NCBI RefSeq assembly: GCF_035581345.1
Contig: NZ_CP141608.1
Location: forward strand, 2,014,501-2,078,500
Reading direction: 5' to 3'
DNA: 64,000 nucleotides
DNA from: Pseudomonas sp. JQ170C
GTDB taxonomy: Bacteria; Pseudomonadota; Gammaproteobacteria; Pseudomonadales; Pseudomonadaceae
Shown: piece by piece, positions 7,521-19,866 of the stretch
Position numbering within the stretch: the first letter of the stretch is position 1
Layout: each line of letters opens with the position of its first letter
Notes under the pieces: model-generated
Told to the model about the DNA's origin: nothing
What the model saw: the letters and a program-made list of their open reading frames with translations, nothing else
Databases searched by the model: none
Position numbers and translations under genes: made by a program

Positions 7521-9595
7521 CGGAAGCTGTAGGACACCCCGGCATAGACCCCGAAACCTTCACCCGGCGTTGAGCGGGCAATGTCCTGGCCGCGGTCGTT
7601 GTAGCCCGGTGTGACGGTGGCAGCGTAGCGCTTGTTGGTCAGGTTGCGCAGGTCGAGCCAGGTCTGCCAGTCCTGTTTTGGCGAGTTGTAGCCCAGGGTC
7701 GCACCGAGCAGGGCGTAGGCGTCGGTAGGGTCGCTGTTGGCGTAGTCGACCTGGACCTTGGAGGCCATCTGGGTGTTCAGGCCAGCGTATAGGCCGCTGG
7801 GCAGGTCGAAGCGCAGTTCGGCCTGGTAGTAGTGCATCGGGATGCCCGGCAGGCGGTTGTCGCCAAAGGTATCGTCGTCGCGGTAGTGGAAGTCGCTGAA
7901 GGTGTAGGCCTGACGCAGCGACAGCTTGCCCACGCCCCCACGCTCCCACAGCAGGCTGTCCAGGCCGGCTTCCACCCCCTGGTGCACGGTAGGGCTGGCG
8001 TTGAACTCGGCGGCCGGAACACCCGGCACGATCTCGACGGCCAGCAGTTCATGACGCACATCCGAGTAGTACCAGGCCAGGTCCCAGCGCCCGATGGCCG
8101 CCTCACCCCGGGCACCCAGTTCAAGAGTGGTGGCGGTCTGGTTTTGCATCTCGATGGGCTGGGTCTGCAGGCCATTGACCGCTGGCGAACTCCAGATCAG
8201 CGCCCAAGGGTGTGGCGGCTCGACCGAGCGGCTGAGGTTGCCGTAGAGCTGCAGGTCAGGGGTCAGGTCGTAGCGCAGCCCCAGGCGCGGCGCGTAGTCC
8301 CAGTCATGCTGGCTGACCTTGCCGCCGTTTTCAGGGTAGGTGACGGCGCTCTCGCGGCGGGTGTAGATCATCGCCAGGCCCGTGCTCAGCCACAGGTCCG
8401 GGATCAGCTCCAGCTCGTTGCCCAGGTGCACGACGCTGTCGGAGCCCTGGTAGCTGAAGTCACGGGTACGGGTACCCACCGGCATCTCGGGCTTCGATTG
8501 CACCCGCACGAACTCCGATGCGCCGCTGTTGGGCAGGTGCTTGGTGGTGCGCCAGCCGACGGTTGTGTTGCTCTCAAGGCCGAACAGGGTGTCGCGACGG
8601 AAGTAGTTCAGGGTGCCGCTGACATCGGTGTAGGCCACCTTCAGGCGGTTGGCGCCTTCGCGCAGGTCCATCGGGTAGTCGTGATAGACCAGCCCCGCTT
8701 CCAGGCGCGAATCGTCGTTCAGGTAGAAGGTCGTCTTGTTACCCAGCCAGGTACTGCCCGGTTGCGGGCGGCTGGCGTCGCGACTGAGGTACAGCGGGTT
8801 GGCTGCGCGTGGATCATGCTTGATCTGGTCTTTGGTCAGGCGTCCGGCCAGGTCGTTCTCGGTTTCCCGGTAACGCAGGTAGAAGCGGGTTTCCAGGTTC
8901 GGGTTGAAGCGGTAGCCGACGTTGGCAGCGATGCCCTTGCTGCTGCCGCTGCTGTGCTCCTGGTAGCCGTCGTACTCGGAATCGGTCAGGGCCACGTAGT
9001 AGTCCAGGTCCCCCAGCACCTGGCCCGAGCTGATCTGGCGTTTGGCATAACCCCGGCTGCCCAGCTCGTAGCGCACCTGCAACGGCGCAGCGTCATGGCC
9101 GGTATGGGTGACATAGTTGATGGCGCCGCCCAGGGCCAGGGCGCCGCGGTCAAAGCCGTTGGCACCGCGCAGTACTTCGGCGCGGCTCAGCCACAGCGGC
9201 TCGAACAGTTCGTACGGGGTACCACCCGGGCCGGTCAGCGGCAAGCCGTCGAACTGGGTGTAGACGCCGGAACCGTGGCTGCCCGGGGCGCGGTTGATGC
9301 CCGAGCCACGAATCGAGAGCTTGATGCCGTCGTTACCTGCCGATTGGGCAAATACCCCTGGTTGGTAGGCCAGGACATCCTGATTGCTGGCGACCCGGCC
9401 TTGCTCCACGCGCTGCATGTCGATCAGGTTGGTGGCACCAGGCACGTGCCGCAGGCGCTCACGAGCGTCCTGCAGTTCACTTTGTTCCTGTTCCTGGATC
9501 AGTACCTGACCGAGTTCGATGCCTTCGCTGGCCTGGGCCGAGGCGGCGCAGGAGATCAGCAAGGCGAGGGAGGAGCGGGGGAGGGTGGGACGCAT
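7517..9595 (-). CDS. TonB-dependent outer-membrane receptor
   Basis: The 692-residue product has a signal peptide (LALLISCAASAQA), a likely TonB-box region just after it (GIELGQVLIQ), a plug domain (about residues 45-165, with IRGSGINRAPG and RAEVLRGANGFDRGALALGG) and a 22-strand barrel ending in SYSFR with the C-terminal aromatic pair. There is no N-terminal signalling extension, so it is not a FecA-type transducer. The receptor is probably for a ferric siderophore or similar chelate, but no siderophore gene lies nearby. The frame is open to 9736, but that would run through the nuo terminator; the ATG at 9595 gives the signal peptide. Confidence 0.9.
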   Translation of the reverse strand: MRPTLPRSSLALLISCAASAQASEGIELGQVLIQEQEQSELQDARERLRHVPGATNLIDMQRVEQGRVASNQDVLAYQPGVFAQSAGNDGIKLSIRGSGINRAPGSHGSGVYTQFDGLPLTGPGGTPYELFEPLWLSRAEVLRGANGFDRGALALGGAINYVTHTGHDAAPLQVRYELGSRGYAKRQISSGQVLGDLDYYVALTDSEYDGYQEHSSGSSKGIAANVGYRFNPNLETRFYLRYRETENDLAGRLTKDQIKHDPRAANPLYLSRDASRPQPGSTWLGNKTTFYLNDDSRLEAGLVYHDYPMDLREGANRLKVAYTDVSGTLNYFRRDTLFGLESNTTVGWRTTKHLPNSGASEFVRVQSKPEMPVGTRTRDFSYQGSDSVVHLGNELELIPDLWLSTGLAMIYTRRESAVTYPENGGKVSQHDWDYAPRLGLRYDLTPDLQLYGNLSRSVEPPHPWALIWSSPAVNGLQTQPIEMQNQTATTLELGARGEAAIGRWDLAWYYSDVRHELLAVEIVPGVPAAEFNASPTVHQGVEAGLDSLLWERGGVGKLSLRQAYTFSDFHYRDDDTFGDNRLPGIPMHYYQAELRFDLPSGLYAGLNTQMASKVQVDYANSDPTDAYALLGATLGYNSPKQDWQTWLDLRNLTNKRYAATVTPGYNDRGQDIARSTPGEGFGVYAGVSYSFR

Positions 9596-9690
9596 CGAAT
9601 GGGGTTCCGGGACTGTGAGCGGGTATCTGACGTCGCAATCATCAGACGAAGCACAGTCGCCGATTTGTGCCAGTACACCAGGTAAAAACA

Positions 9691-9716
9691 AAACACCCCG
9701 CCGAGGCGGGGTGTTT
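9691..9716 (-). terminator. Rho-independent terminator of the nuo operon
   Basis: AAACACCCCGCC and GGCGGGGTGTTT form a perfect 12-bp stem around a GA loop, 17 bp past the nuoN stop. On the minus strand it is followed by a U-rich run (UGUUUUUACC). Confidence 0.9.
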
Positions 9717-9732
9717 GCTGTTGCATCGCTGA

Positions 9733-11202
9733 TCAACCGATCAGTTGCAGGCCTGCATGTTGGACCATGTCCAGCAGTGGTTGCGGGTACACGCCCAGCA
9801 CGAAGGCGAGCAGTGCGATAGCCAGCAGCATGACGCCGCCGGTGCGCTGTTCCCAGTTCAGCGGGGCATCGTGACGACGCAGGTTAGGCTCGATCAGGAA
9901 CAGGGTGACCATGACGCGCAGGTAGTAGAACACGCCGATGGCACTACCGATCACCAGGGCACCGACCAGCCACCACAGCTGCGACTCGACGCCGGTAGCA
10001 ATGATGTAGAACTTGCCGATGAAGCCTGCGGTCAGCGGGATACCGGCCAGCGACAGCATCATCACGGTCAGTACGGCGGTCAGGTACGGACGGCGCCAGA
10101 ACAGGCCGCGGTACTCGTACAGCGCATCGGCGTCACGACCGTTGTAGGGCGAGGACATCAGGGTGATCACACCGAAGGCGCCCAGGCTGGTGATCACGTA
10201 GGTGACCAGGTAGACACCGATCGCTTCCACGGCCAGGCCCTTGCTCGCCACCAGGGCGATCAACAGGTAACCGAAGTGGGCGATGGACGAGTAACCGAGC
10301 AGACGCTTGAGGTTGCTCTGGGTCAGCGCCAGGAGGTTACCGACCAGGATCGAGGCCACGGCGATCACCGACAGCACGGTGGTCAGCACGCCGCTGCTGG
10401 CAGCAGGGGAGAGCATGAACAGGCGCACGACTACGGCGAACACGGCAACCTTGCTGGCGGTGGCCAGGAAGGCGGCTACCGGAGCAGGTGCACCTTCGTA
10501 CACGTCCGGGGTCCAGAGGTGGAACGGTACCAGCGACAGTTTGAACGCCAGGCCGACCAGCATCATGCCCAGACCCAGCTGAGCCAGCAGGCTTGGCATG
10601 TTGGTGGCCGCCAGGGCCTTGCCGATGCCATCGAAGCTCAGGCTGCCAGCGTCAGCGTAGAGCAGGGCCATACCGAACAGCAGGAAGGCCGAGCCTGCGG
10701 CCGACAGCACCATGTACTTGATGCCGGCTTCGAGCGAACGCTTGTTGAAGAACGCATACGCCACCAGACCGTAGACCGGTACCGAGAGCAGCTCCAGGCC
10801 GATGAACAGGCCGGCCAGGTGCTGCGCGCTGACCAGTACCAGGCCACCCAGGGCAGCCATGAGGATCAGCAGGTACAGTTCTTCGCGGTTGCCCGGGTAG
10901 CCTTTGCCGCCGTCACCCAGGTAGGCATGGGCGAGGGTCACGCAGGCCAGGGTGGCGATCAGGATCAGCGCCATGTACAGGCAGGCGAACTTGTCGATGG
11001 TCAGCAGCGGGGTGACCGCCAGAGGCACGACTTTCAATACCGGGATGATCGACAGCAGGGCCAGGTTCAGGCCCACGGTCGACAGCAGGAAGGTTTGCGA
11101 GTGGTTGCGGCGCCAGGCGATCGCCAGCATCACCACGACAACGGTGATGGTGGTGATCAGCAGCGGCGCAAGCGCGATAAAGTGTTGAATCGTCAGGTCC
11201 AT
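9733..11202 (-). CDS. nuoN: NADH-quinone oxidoreductase subunit N
   Basis: This 489-residue hydrophobic protein has about 14 transmembrane helices and is one of the three antiporter-like proton-pumping subunits of complex I. Family phrases are present: [43 protein letters not shown] (about residue 240) and [15 protein letters not shown] with the key Lys. The ATG at 11202 overlaps the end of nuoM by a few base pairs; the open frame to 11262 lies inside nuoM and is not needed. It is the last nuo gene and is followed by a strong terminator. Confidence 0.97.
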   Translation of the reverse strand: MDLTIQHFIALAPLLITTITVVVVMLAIAWRRNHSQTFLLSTVGLNLALLSIIPVLKVVPLAVTPLLTIDKFACLYMALILIATLACVTLAHAYLGDGGKGYPGNREELYLLILMAALGGLVLVSAQHLAGLFIGLELLSVPVYGLVAYAFFNKRSLEAGIKYMVLSAAGSAFLLFGMALLYADAGSLSFDGIGKALAATNMPSLLAQLGLGMMLVGLAFKLSLVPFHLWTPDVYEGAPAPVAAFLATASKVAVFAVVVRLFMLSPAASSGVLTTVLSVIAVASILVGNLLALTQSNLKRLLGYSSIAHFGYLLIALVASKGLAVEAIGVYLVTYVITSLGAFGVITLMSSPYNGRDADALYEYRGLFWRRPYLTAVLTVMMLSLAGIPLTAGFIGKFYIIATGVESQLWWLVGALVIGSAIGVFYYLRVMVTLFLIEPNLRRHDAPLNWEQRTGGVMLLAIALLAFVLGVYPQPLLDMVQHAGLQLIG

Positions 11203-11209
11203 AGCGCTC

Positions 11210-12742
11210 TTACCGGGCCGAAGCGAGTTGAGTGAAAGCGGTACCGATCCACTGCTGCACACCGCTCATGGTGGCGGCAGAAGTGTCCAGGAACGGCTGC
11301 GGGTAGATGCCCAGCAAGATCAGCAGGCCAGCCAGGCCCAGTACCATGATCATTTCGCGGGTATCCATGCCAGCCAGGACTTCATCGGATTTCGCAGGGC
11401 CGAAGTAGGCACGGTGGATCATGATCAGCGAGTAGACCGAACCGAACACCAGGCCGGAAGTGGCGATCACAGTGACCCATGGGGAACTGACGAAGGCACC
11501 GATCAGGATCAGGAACTCACCGACGAAGTTACCGGTGCCTGGCAAGCCGAGCGAGGCGGCTGCGAAGAACAGGCTGATGGCCGGCAGGTAGGCGATACGG
11601 TGCCACAGGCCACCCATCTGACGCATGTCACGGGTATGCAGGCGCTCGTACAACTGGCCGCTGAGGATAAACAGCGCCGCAGCCGACAGGCCGTGGGCCA
11701 GCATCTGGATCACTGCGCCTTGCAGGGCTTGCTGGCTGCCGGAGTAGATACCGATCAGTACGAAGCCCATGTGCGAAACGCTGGAGAAGGCGATCAGACG
11801 CTTGATGTCGGTCTGGGCGAAGGCCAGGAACGCACCGTAGAAGATCCCGATCAGACCGAGGGTCATGGCGATCGGCGCAAACTCGGCCGAGGCATTCGGG
11901 AACAGCGGCAGGGCGAAACGCAGCAGGCCGTAGGCAGCGGTTTTGAGCAAGATACCGGCCAGGTCGACCGAACCTGCGGTCGGTGCCTGGGCGTGAGCGT
12001 CAGGCAGCCAGGAGTGGAACGGTACCACCGGCAGCTTGACCGCGAAGGCGATGAAGAAGCCGAGCATCAGCAGGTATTCGGTGCCCGCCGGCAGGTCGGC
12101 CTTGAGCAACTGGGTGTAGTCGAAGGTGATCACACCGGTGTTGCTGTAGTTGACCAGTACCAGGCCCAGGATCGCCACCAACATGATCAGGCCGCTGGCC
12201 TGGGTGAAGATGAAGAACTTGGTTGCCGCGTAGATCCGGGTCTTCTTGCCGTCGGAGGAGCTGTGACCCCAGAGCGCGATGAGGAAATACATCGGCACCA
12301 GCATCATTTCCCAGAAGAAGAAGAACAGGAACAGGTCCAGGGCCAGGAACACACCGACCACGCCGCCCAGGATCCACATCAGGTTGAGGTGGAAGAAGCC
12401 GACGTGACGCTGGATCTCTTTCCAGGAACACAGTACCGAGAGCACACCGAGCAGGCCGGTAAGCAGGATCATCAGCAGCGACAGGCCGTCGAGGGCCAGG
12501 TGCAGGCTGATGCCGAAGCGCTCGATCCACAGCACTTTGAATTCGACCGCCCACTCAGGCGCAGCGCCTGGTGCAGGGGCCAGGGTGTAGTCCCCGTTGG
12601 CCCACAGCCAGAGGCCGATACCAAGCAGCAGGGACATGGTCAGCAGCGCAATCCAGCGCGGCAGGGTGGCGCCGAAGCGCTCACCCAGCCAGCACAGCAG
12701 GCCGCCGATGAAGGGGATCAGGATCAGCCAAGGCAAAATCAT
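11210..12742 (-). CDS. nuoM: NADH-quinone oxidoreductase subunit M
   Basis: The product has 510 residues and about 14 transmembrane helices, with the antiporter-like signature [20 protein letters not shown] (about residues 234-253) and [20 protein letters not shown] (about 311-330). NuoM forms one of the proton channels in the membrane arm of complex I and matches the family length. It sits between nuoL (39 bp upstream) and nuoN, which overlaps its 3' end by not quite full contact (8 bp of gap to the nuoN ATG, on the overlapping strand end). All three large subunits N, M and L are intact, so a functional pump is expected. Confidence 0.97.
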   Translation of the reverse strand: MILPWLILIPFIGGLLCWLGERFGATLPRWIALLTMSLLLGIGLWLWANGDYTLAPAPGAAPEWAVEFKVLWIERFGISLHLALDGLSLLMILLTGLLGVLSVLCSWKEIQRHVGFFHLNLMWILGGVVGVFLALDLFLFFFFWEMMLVPMYFLIALWGHSSSDGKKTRIYAATKFFIFTQASGLIMLVAILGLVLVNYSNTGVITFDYTQLLKADLPAGTEYLLMLGFFIAFAVKLPVVPFHSWLPDAHAQAPTAGSVDLAGILLKTAAYGLLRFALPLFPNASAEFAPIAMTLGLIGIFYGAFLAFAQTDIKRLIAFSSVSHMGFVLIGIYSGSQQALQGAVIQMLAHGLSAAALFILSGQLYERLHTRDMRQMGGLWHRIAYLPAISLFFAAASLGLPGTGNFVGEFLILIGAFVSSPWVTVIATSGLVFGSVYSLIMIHRAYFGPAKSDEVLAGMDTREMIMVLGLAGLLILLGIYPQPFLDTSAATMSGVQQWIGTAFTQLASAR

Positions 12743-12781
12743 GACGGGCTCAATTCCTTTCGCAAAGTCGCAAGGTTCATA

Positions 12782-14631
<1,850 letters not shown>

Positions 14632-14635
<4 letters not shown>

Positions 14636-14940
14636 CCGCGCATCTCACTGGCTGCATCGATGTCGAGAGTGTGGAAGCGGCGATACAGCTGCAGCAGGAT
14701 CGCCAGGCCGATACTGGCCTCGGCGGCTGCCAGGCTGATCACCAGGATGAACATGATCTGTCCATCCGGCTGCGCCCAGCGGCTGCCGGCGACGATGAAG
14801 GCCAGAGCAGAGGCGTTCATCATGATTTCCAGGCTCATCAACACGAAAAGAATGTTGCGGCGCACCATCAGGCCAACGAGGCCAAGGCAGAACAGGATGC
14901 CGGCGACTGCCAGACCGTGCTCGAGAGGGATAGCTGGCAT
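14632..14940 (-). CDS. nuoK: NADH-quinone oxidoreductase subunit K
   Basis: This is a 102-residue protein with three transmembrane helices. It carries the conserved membrane glutamates of the family (MSLEIMMNA and [12 protein letters not shown]) that take part in proton translocation in the E-channel next to quinone reduction. The length is exactly that of NuoK in related bacteria. Its stop overlaps the nuoL start, and it follows nuoJ by only 4 bp. Confidence 0.97.
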
Positions 14941-14944
14941 GTGA

Positions 14945-15445
14945 TTACTCCTTCGCCTCGTTGCGGCCGAGGTGGAAGGCCGTCACCGCTGCGGCGAGCA
15001 GCAGCATCGAGGCCAGTTCCACCACCAGCAGGTAGGGACCGTAAAGGCTGATGCCGACGGCCTTGGCGTCGACCGTGGTGTGGCCGATGCTGGCACCGCT
15101 TTCGTTGCTGAACAGCACGTACAGCAATTCAAGTAGCAGCAGCGAGGCCAGGACCACGGGGCCCAGCCAGATACCCGGCTTGAGCCAGCCACGTTCCTGG
15201 GCGACCGAAGCCGGGCCCAGGTTGAGCATCATCACTACGAAGACGAACAGCACCATGATGGCGCCAGCGTAAGCGATCACTTCCAGGACACCGGCGAACG
15301 GGGCGCCAAGGGCGAAGAACGTCATCGCCACGGAGATCAGCGAAATGATCAGGTAGAGCAGGGCGTGCACGGGGTTGGTGTTGGTGATCACCCGAAGGGT
15401 GGACACCACAGCGACACCGGATGCGAAATAGAAAGCGAATTCCAT
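14945..15445 (-). CDS. nuoJ: NADH-quinone oxidoreductase subunit J
   Basis: The 166-residue product has five transmembrane helices. The conserved stretch with the pi-bulge helix ([20 protein letters not shown], about residues 55-74) is present; in complex I this helix changes shape in catalysis. It lies between nuoI (9 bp) and nuoK in the standard order. Confidence 0.97.
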   Translation of the reverse strand: MEFAFYFASGVAVVSTLRVITNTNPVHALLYLIISLISVAMTFFALGAPFAGVLEVIAYAGAIMVLFVFVVMMLNLGPASVAQERGWLKPGIWLGPVVLASLLLLELLYVLFSNESGASIGHTTVDAKAVGISLYGPYLLVVELASMLLLAAAVTAFHLGRNEAKE

Positions 15446-15454
15446 CTTTCTTCC

Positions 15455-16003
15455 TTAAGGGAGCAAGCTCTTCACGTTGATCGGCTCGGCTTCGTTCTGC
15501 GCGGCGCCTTTCGGCTTGCCGGCAACAGCCATACCTGCAACACGGTAGAAGTTGTAGTCAGGGTTCTTGCCTGGACCGGAGATCAGCAGATCTTCTTTCT
15601 CGTACACCAGATCCTGACGTTTGAACTCGGCCATCTCGAAATCCGGCGTGAGCTGGATTGCGGTGGTCGGGCAGGCTTCCTCGCAGAGGCCGCAGAAAAT
15701 GCAACGGGAGAAGTTGATGCGGAAGAACTCCGGGTACCAACGACCGTCTTCTGTTTCGGCTTTCTGCAGCGAGATGCAACCGACCGGGCACGCCACGGCA
15801 CACAGGTTGCACGCTACACAGCGCTCTTCGCCATCCGGGTCGCGGGTCAGGACGATGCGGCCACGGTAGCGTGGCGGCAGGTAGACCGGCTCTTCGGGGT
15901 ACTGCAGGGTGTCACGTTTGCGAAACCCGTGAGAGAACACCATCACCAGGCTGCGCAGCTGAGTGCCGGTGCCCTTAACGATGTCGCCAATATATTTGAA
16001 CAT
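15455..16003 (-). CDS. nuoI: NADH-quinone oxidoreductase subunit I (2x 4Fe-4S)
   Basis: The 182-residue product contains two ferredoxin-type motifs, [16 protein letters not shown] (about residues 61-76) and [16 protein letters not shown] (about 100-115), which bind clusters N6a and N6b. They pass electrons from NuoG to cluster N2 in NuoB. Length and order match the family. It follows nuoH by 11 bp. Confidence 0.97.
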   Translation of the reverse strand: MFKYIGDIVKGTGTQLRSLVMVFSHGFRKRDTLQYPEEPVYLPPRYRGRIVLTRDPDGEERCVACNLCAVACPVGCISLQKAETEDGRWYPEFFRINFSRCIFCGLCEEACPTTAIQLTPDFEMAEFKRQDLVYEKEDLLISGPGKNPDYNFYRVAGMAVAGKPKGAAQNEAEPINVKSLLP

Positions 16004-16014
16004 GGGTCAAATCC

Positions 16015-17022
16015 TCACTGGGCCGCAACAGCTGGCGTGTTGAGCAACACGAGCGCAGCGGTCACCAGCAAATTGATCAGGGTCAGCGGCAGGCAGAACT
16101 TCCAGCTGAAGTCCATCACCTGGTCATAGCGCGGGCGCGGAATCGAGGCGCGCAGCAGGATGAACAGCATGATGAAGAACGCGGTTTTCAGGGCGAACCA
16201 CAGGAACGGTACTTGCGGCAGGATGCCGAACGGACCGTGCCAGCCACCGAAGAACAGGGTTACCAGCAGCGCCGAGATCAGGATGATGCCGATGTACTCA
16301 CCCACGAAGAACATGCCCCATTTCATGCCGGCATATTCAATGTGGTAACCGTCGGCCAGTTCCTGTTCTGCTTCCGGCTGGTCGAAGGGGTGACGGTGAG
16401 TCACGGCCACGCCAGCGATGAAGAAGGTGCAGAAGCCAAAGAACTGCGGAATGATGAACCACAGGTTCTGTGCCTGGTAGTCGACGATGTCACGCATGTT
16501 GAACGAGCCAACCTGCGCCACGATACCCATCAGCGCCAGGCCCATGAACACTTCGTACGACACGGTCTGGGCCGAGGCCCGCAGGCTGCCGAGCAGGGCG
16601 TACTTGTTGTTCGAGGCCCAGCCGGCGAACAGTACGGCGTACACCGACAGACCCGCCATGGCGAAGAAGAACAACAGGCCGATGTTCAGGTCCGCGACAC
16701 CCCAGGTCGGGGTAATCGGCACGATGGCGAAGGCGATCAGCAAGGCACTCATGGCCACGACCGGCGCCAGGGTGAAGATCATCTTGTCGACGAAGGGCGG
16801 GTTCCAGTCTTCCTTGAAGAACATCTTCAGCATGTCGGCTGCGATCTGGAACATACCGAACGGGCCCACACGGTTCGGACCGTAGCGGTCCTGCCACCAG
16901 CCCAGCAGGCGCCGCTCGACGAAGCTGAGCAGCGCACCGCAGACCACCACGGCCAGCAAGACCACGACGGCCTTGACGACGGTGATGATCACATCGATCA
17001 CTTCGGGGGTGAACCAGGTCAT
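16015..17022 (-). CDS. nuoH: NADH-quinone oxidoreductase subunit H
   Basis: The 335-residue product has eight transmembrane helices. Family motifs are present: [20 protein letters not shown] (about residues 40-59) and the loop [20 protein letters not shown] (about 210-229), whose acidic residues line the quinone chamber and the E-channel. Its ATG overlaps the nuoG stop by 4 bp. Confidence 0.97.
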   Translation of the reverse strand: MTWFTPEVIDVIITVVKAVVVLLAVVVCGALLSFVERRLLGWWQDRYGPNRVGPFGMFQIAADMLKMFFKEDWNPPFVDKMIFTLAPVVAMSALLIAFAIVPITPTWGVADLNIGLLFFFAMAGLSVYAVLFAGWASNNKYALLGSLRASAQTVSYEVFMGLALMGIVAQVGSFNMRDIVDYQAQNLWFIIPQFFGFCTFFIAGVAVTHRHPFDQPEAEQELADGYHIEYAGMKWGMFFVGEYIGIILISALLVTLFFGGWHGPFGILPQVPFLWFALKTAFFIMLFILLRASIPRPRYDQVMDFSWKFCLPLTLINLLVTAALVLLNTPAVAAQ

Positions 17023-19733
17023 TGTGCTGCCTCCTGCAGGCCTTCGACGGATGCACCGAAGATGGCTGGCGGGATACCGGCCAGGCCTTTCGGCAGGGCA
17101 ACCAGGCCAGCGCCCAGTTCTTCATTGACACGCAGCGGCAGACGCAGGGTCTGGCCAGCCACGTTCAGGCTGAGCATCGCACCGTCGTTGACACCCAGGC
17201 GGTCGGCCTCGGACTTGGCCAGCGCGACGTAGGCTTGCGGGATGCGCTCTTGCACCGGCGCGGCGCGCGAGGAATTCTCTTCGCTGCCGAACAGGTGGTA
17301 GAACGGCACCGCCTGCCAGGTGCCACGGGCCGGGGAGAACGCGCCCGGAATAGCGGCGAACCAGTTGAGCTTGTCACCCTGGGATTCGATCAGGCGGGTA
17401 CCTGGGTCGCCTGCACGCAGGTGACCACCGACCTCGTCCTGGAACTTGTTCCAGGCCTGTGGCGAGTTCCAGCCCGGGGACCAGGCGAACGGCACTTGCG
17501 AGCGTGGTTCGGCCGAGCCCGAGTAACCTTCCATGGAGAACGCGAAGGCGGTGTCTTTGTCTTGTGGGGTACGCGGTTCGTGCACGCTGATGTTGGCGCG
17601 CATGGCGGTACGACCGGAGTAACGCAGCGGCTCACGGGCCAGCTTCATGCCTTTGATGCGGAACGCGGCCGATGGCGCGGCATTGACGATGCCGGTCAGT
17701 TGCGGGGCGGCCGAGGCGCAGGCGCTGGTGACGTGGTCCAGTTGAGTCCAGTCCACCGGCTTGTTCAGCAGGGTGGCACGCAGGGCGTGCATCCAGCGCC
17801 AGCCTTCGTGAACCAGGATGCTGCTGTCCAGGTAGGTGGGGTCGAACACTTGGAAGAAGCGCTGGGCGCGGCCTTCCTGGCTGACCAGGGTACCGTCGCC
17901 TTCGGCGAAGCTGGCCGCCGGCAGCACCAGGTGGGCGCGGTCGGTGGTGGCGGTTTTCTGGTGGTCGGCAACGATGATCACCTTGGCGGCGGCCAGGGCA
18001 GCGTCGACCTTGGCGGCCGGTACGCGGCTGTACAGGTCGTTTTCCAGCACGACGATGGCGTCGGCCTTGCCGGAAATCACTGCGTCCAGGGCGGCGTCGA
18101 TGGACTCGCCACCAAGCATCGCCATGCCCAGGCTGTTGGCCTCAGGGACCACCAGGCTCAGGGAGCCGTTCTTCTCGCGCAGCTTCAGCGCCTTGGCGAT
18201 GTTGGCAGCAGCTTCGATCAGGGCCTTGGAGCCCAGCGAAGTACCGGCAACCACCAGCGGACGGTTGGCGGCAACCAGGGCGTCGGCGATGCGCTTGGCC
18301 AGTTCCAGGGCTTCGGCGTCCAGGCCTTCGACGGCTGGAGCGCTTGGGTCGATGGCATGAGCGACGGCGAAACCGATGCGCGCCAGGTCGTCGGGAGCGG
18401 CGTGTACGCACTCTTCGGCGACGTCATCGAGCTTGGTTTCGGCCAGGCTGGCGATGAACAGCGGGTACATGGCGTGCTGGCCGATGTTCTTCACTGCAGC
18501 GTCGAGCCAAGGCTGAACGCGCATGGCATCGGCCATGGCCTCGGCCTTGCCCTTGACCGACTGGCGCAGGGCCAGGGCGACGCGGGCGGCGGTCTGGGTC
18601 AGGTCTTCGCCGAGGACGAACACGGCGTCGTGGTCTTCCATTTCGCGCAGGGTAGGGACCGGCAGCGGGCTGTCGTTCAGCACCTGCAGGGCCAGGCGCA
18701 CGCGCTCCAGCTCACCGGCTTCCATACCCGAGTAGAAGTGCTCGGCACCGACCAGCTCGCGCAGGCCATAGTTGCTTTCGAGGCTGGCGCGTGGCGAGCC
18801 GATACCGACGATGTTGCGACCGCGCAGCATGTCGGCGGCCTTGTCCAGCGCTGCGTCCAGGCTCAGCTTGGTGCCATCGGCCAGCAGCGGCTGACGTGGG
18901 CGGTCGGTGCGGTTGACGTAGCCATAGCCGAAACGGCCACGGTCGCAGAGGAAGTACTGGTTGACCGAGCCGTTGTAGCGGTTCTCGATACGGCGAAGTT
19001 CGCCGTAACGCTCACCCGGGCTGATGTTGCAGCCGCTGGAGCAACCGTGGCAGATGCTTGGGGCAAACTGCATGTCCCACTTGCGGTTATAGCGCTCGGA
19101 GTGGGTTTTGTCGGTGAACACACCGGTCGGGCAGACCTCGGTGAGGTTACCGGAGAACTCGCTTTCCAGCGCGCCGTCTTCAACGCGACCGAAGTAGACG
19201 TTGTCGTGGGCACCGAACACGCCCAGGTCGGTACCGCCGGCGTAGTCCTTGTAGTAGCGCACGCAGCGGTAGCAGGCGATGCAGCGGTTCATCTCGTGGG
19301 CGATGAACGGGCCGAGTTCCTGGTTCTGGTGGGTACGCTTGGTGAAGCGGTAGCGGCGCTCGTTGTGGCCGGTCATTACCGTCATGTCTTGCAGGTGGCA
19401 GTGACCGCCTTCCTCGCAGACCGGGCAGTCGTGCGGGTGGTTGGTCATCAGCCATTCGACGACGCTGGCACGGAATACCTTGGCTTCTTCGTCTTCGATG
19501 GAAATCCAGCTGCCATCGGAGGCAGGGGTCATGCAGGACATGACGATACGACCACGGGTGTCGTTCTCGTCGGTGTACTGCTTGACCGCGCACTGGCGGC
19601 AGGCGCCAACGCTACCGAGCGCCGGGTGCCAGCAGAAATAGGGGATGTCGAGGCCTAGCGACAGACACGCCTGTAACAGGTTGTCTGCGCCGTTGACTTC
19701 GAGCTCTTTGCCGTCTACGTGGATAGTGGCCAT
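17019..19733 (-). CDS. nuoG: NADH-quinone oxidoreductase subunit G
   Basis: This 904-residue subunit begins with a 2Fe-2S ferredoxin domain (Cys34, 45, 48, 67). It continues with the His/Cys site of cluster N5 (His101, Cys103, 106, 112), the 4Fe-4S site [15 protein letters not shown] (about residue 150), and the off-path N7 site CHGCSSGC followed about 27 residues later by Cys, found in only some bacteria. The rest is a molybdopterin-oxidoreductase fold that has lost its cofactor. It carries electrons within the peripheral arm. The gap to nuoF is 133 bp, unusually long for this operon, and holds two hairpins. Confidence 0.97.
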   Translation of the reverse strand: MATIHVDGKELEVNGADNLLQACLSLGLDIPYFCWHPALGSVGACRQCAVKQYTDENDTRGRIVMSCMTPASDGSWISIEDEEAKVFRASVVEWLMTNHPHDCPVCEEGGHCHLQDMTVMTGHNERRYRFTKRTHQNQELGPFIAHEMNRCIACYRCVRYYKDYAGGTDLGVFGAHDNVYFGRVEDGALESEFSGNLTEVCPTGVFTDKTHSERYNRKWDMQFAPSICHGCSSGCNISPGERYGELRRIENRYNGSVNQYFLCDRGRFGYGYVNRTDRPRQPLLADGTKLSLDAALDKAADMLRGRNIVGIGSPRASLESNYGLRELVGAEHFYSGMEAGELERVRLALQVLNDSPLPVPTLREMEDHDAVFVLGEDLTQTAARVALALRQSVKGKAEAMADAMRVQPWLDAAVKNIGQHAMYPLFIASLAETKLDDVAEECVHAAPDDLARIGFAVAHAIDPSAPAVEGLDAEALELAKRIADALVAANRPLVVAGTSLGSKALIEAAANIAKALKLREKNGSLSLVVPEANSLGMAMLGGESIDAALDAVISGKADAIVVLENDLYSRVPAAKVDAALAAAKVIIVADHQKTATTDRAHLVLPAASFAEGDGTLVSQEGRAQRFFQVFDPTYLDSSILVHEGWRWMHALRATLLNKPVDWTQLDHVTSACASAAPQLTGIVNAAPSAAFRIKGMKLAREPLRYSGRTAMRANISVHEPRTPQDKDTAFAFSMEGYSGSAEPRSQVPFAWSPGWNSPQAWNKFQDEVGGHLRAGDPGTRLIESQGDKLNWFAAIPGAFSPARGTWQAVPFYHLFGSEENSSRAAPVQERIPQAYVALAKSEADRLGVNDGAMLSLNVAGQTLRLPLRVNEELGAGLVALPKGLAGIPPAIFGASVEGLQEAAQ

Positions 19734-19753
19734 GGTTCAAAGTTCTTCGTTGG

Positions 19754-19855
19754 CCCGCATGTGCGGGCGTGGCTAATGGAAAACTGTGTGCCTGCAGCCC
19801 GCTACAGGCATCCCCGAGCGAGCTGAGCAAGCAGCGGACGGCACGGACCGTCCGC
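19754..19855 (-). other. Two hairpins in the nuoF-nuoG gap
   Basis: GCGGACGG and CCGTCCGC (19834-19855) form an 8-bp stem just after the nuoF stop, and CCCGCA / TGCGGG (19754-19767) form a 6-bp stem just before the nuoG ribosome site. On the minus strand no U-run follows the first, so it is more likely an intercistronic mRNA stem than a full terminator. On the plus strand AUUUUUAUU follows it. Confidence 0.6.
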
Positions 19856-19866
19856 ATTTTTATTCG

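Noticed and set aside
9596..9736. An N-terminal extension of the TonB receptor to 9736
   Set aside because: It would run through the nuo terminator and would hide the signal peptide.
9745..11235. A 1.5-kb plus-strand open frame opposite nuoN
   Set aside because: Gln/His-rich, no domain; shadow of nuoN.
17022..19658. A 2.6-kb open frame on the plus strand opposite nuoG
   Set aside because: Same antisense artefact; nuoG is certain from its Fe-S motifs.
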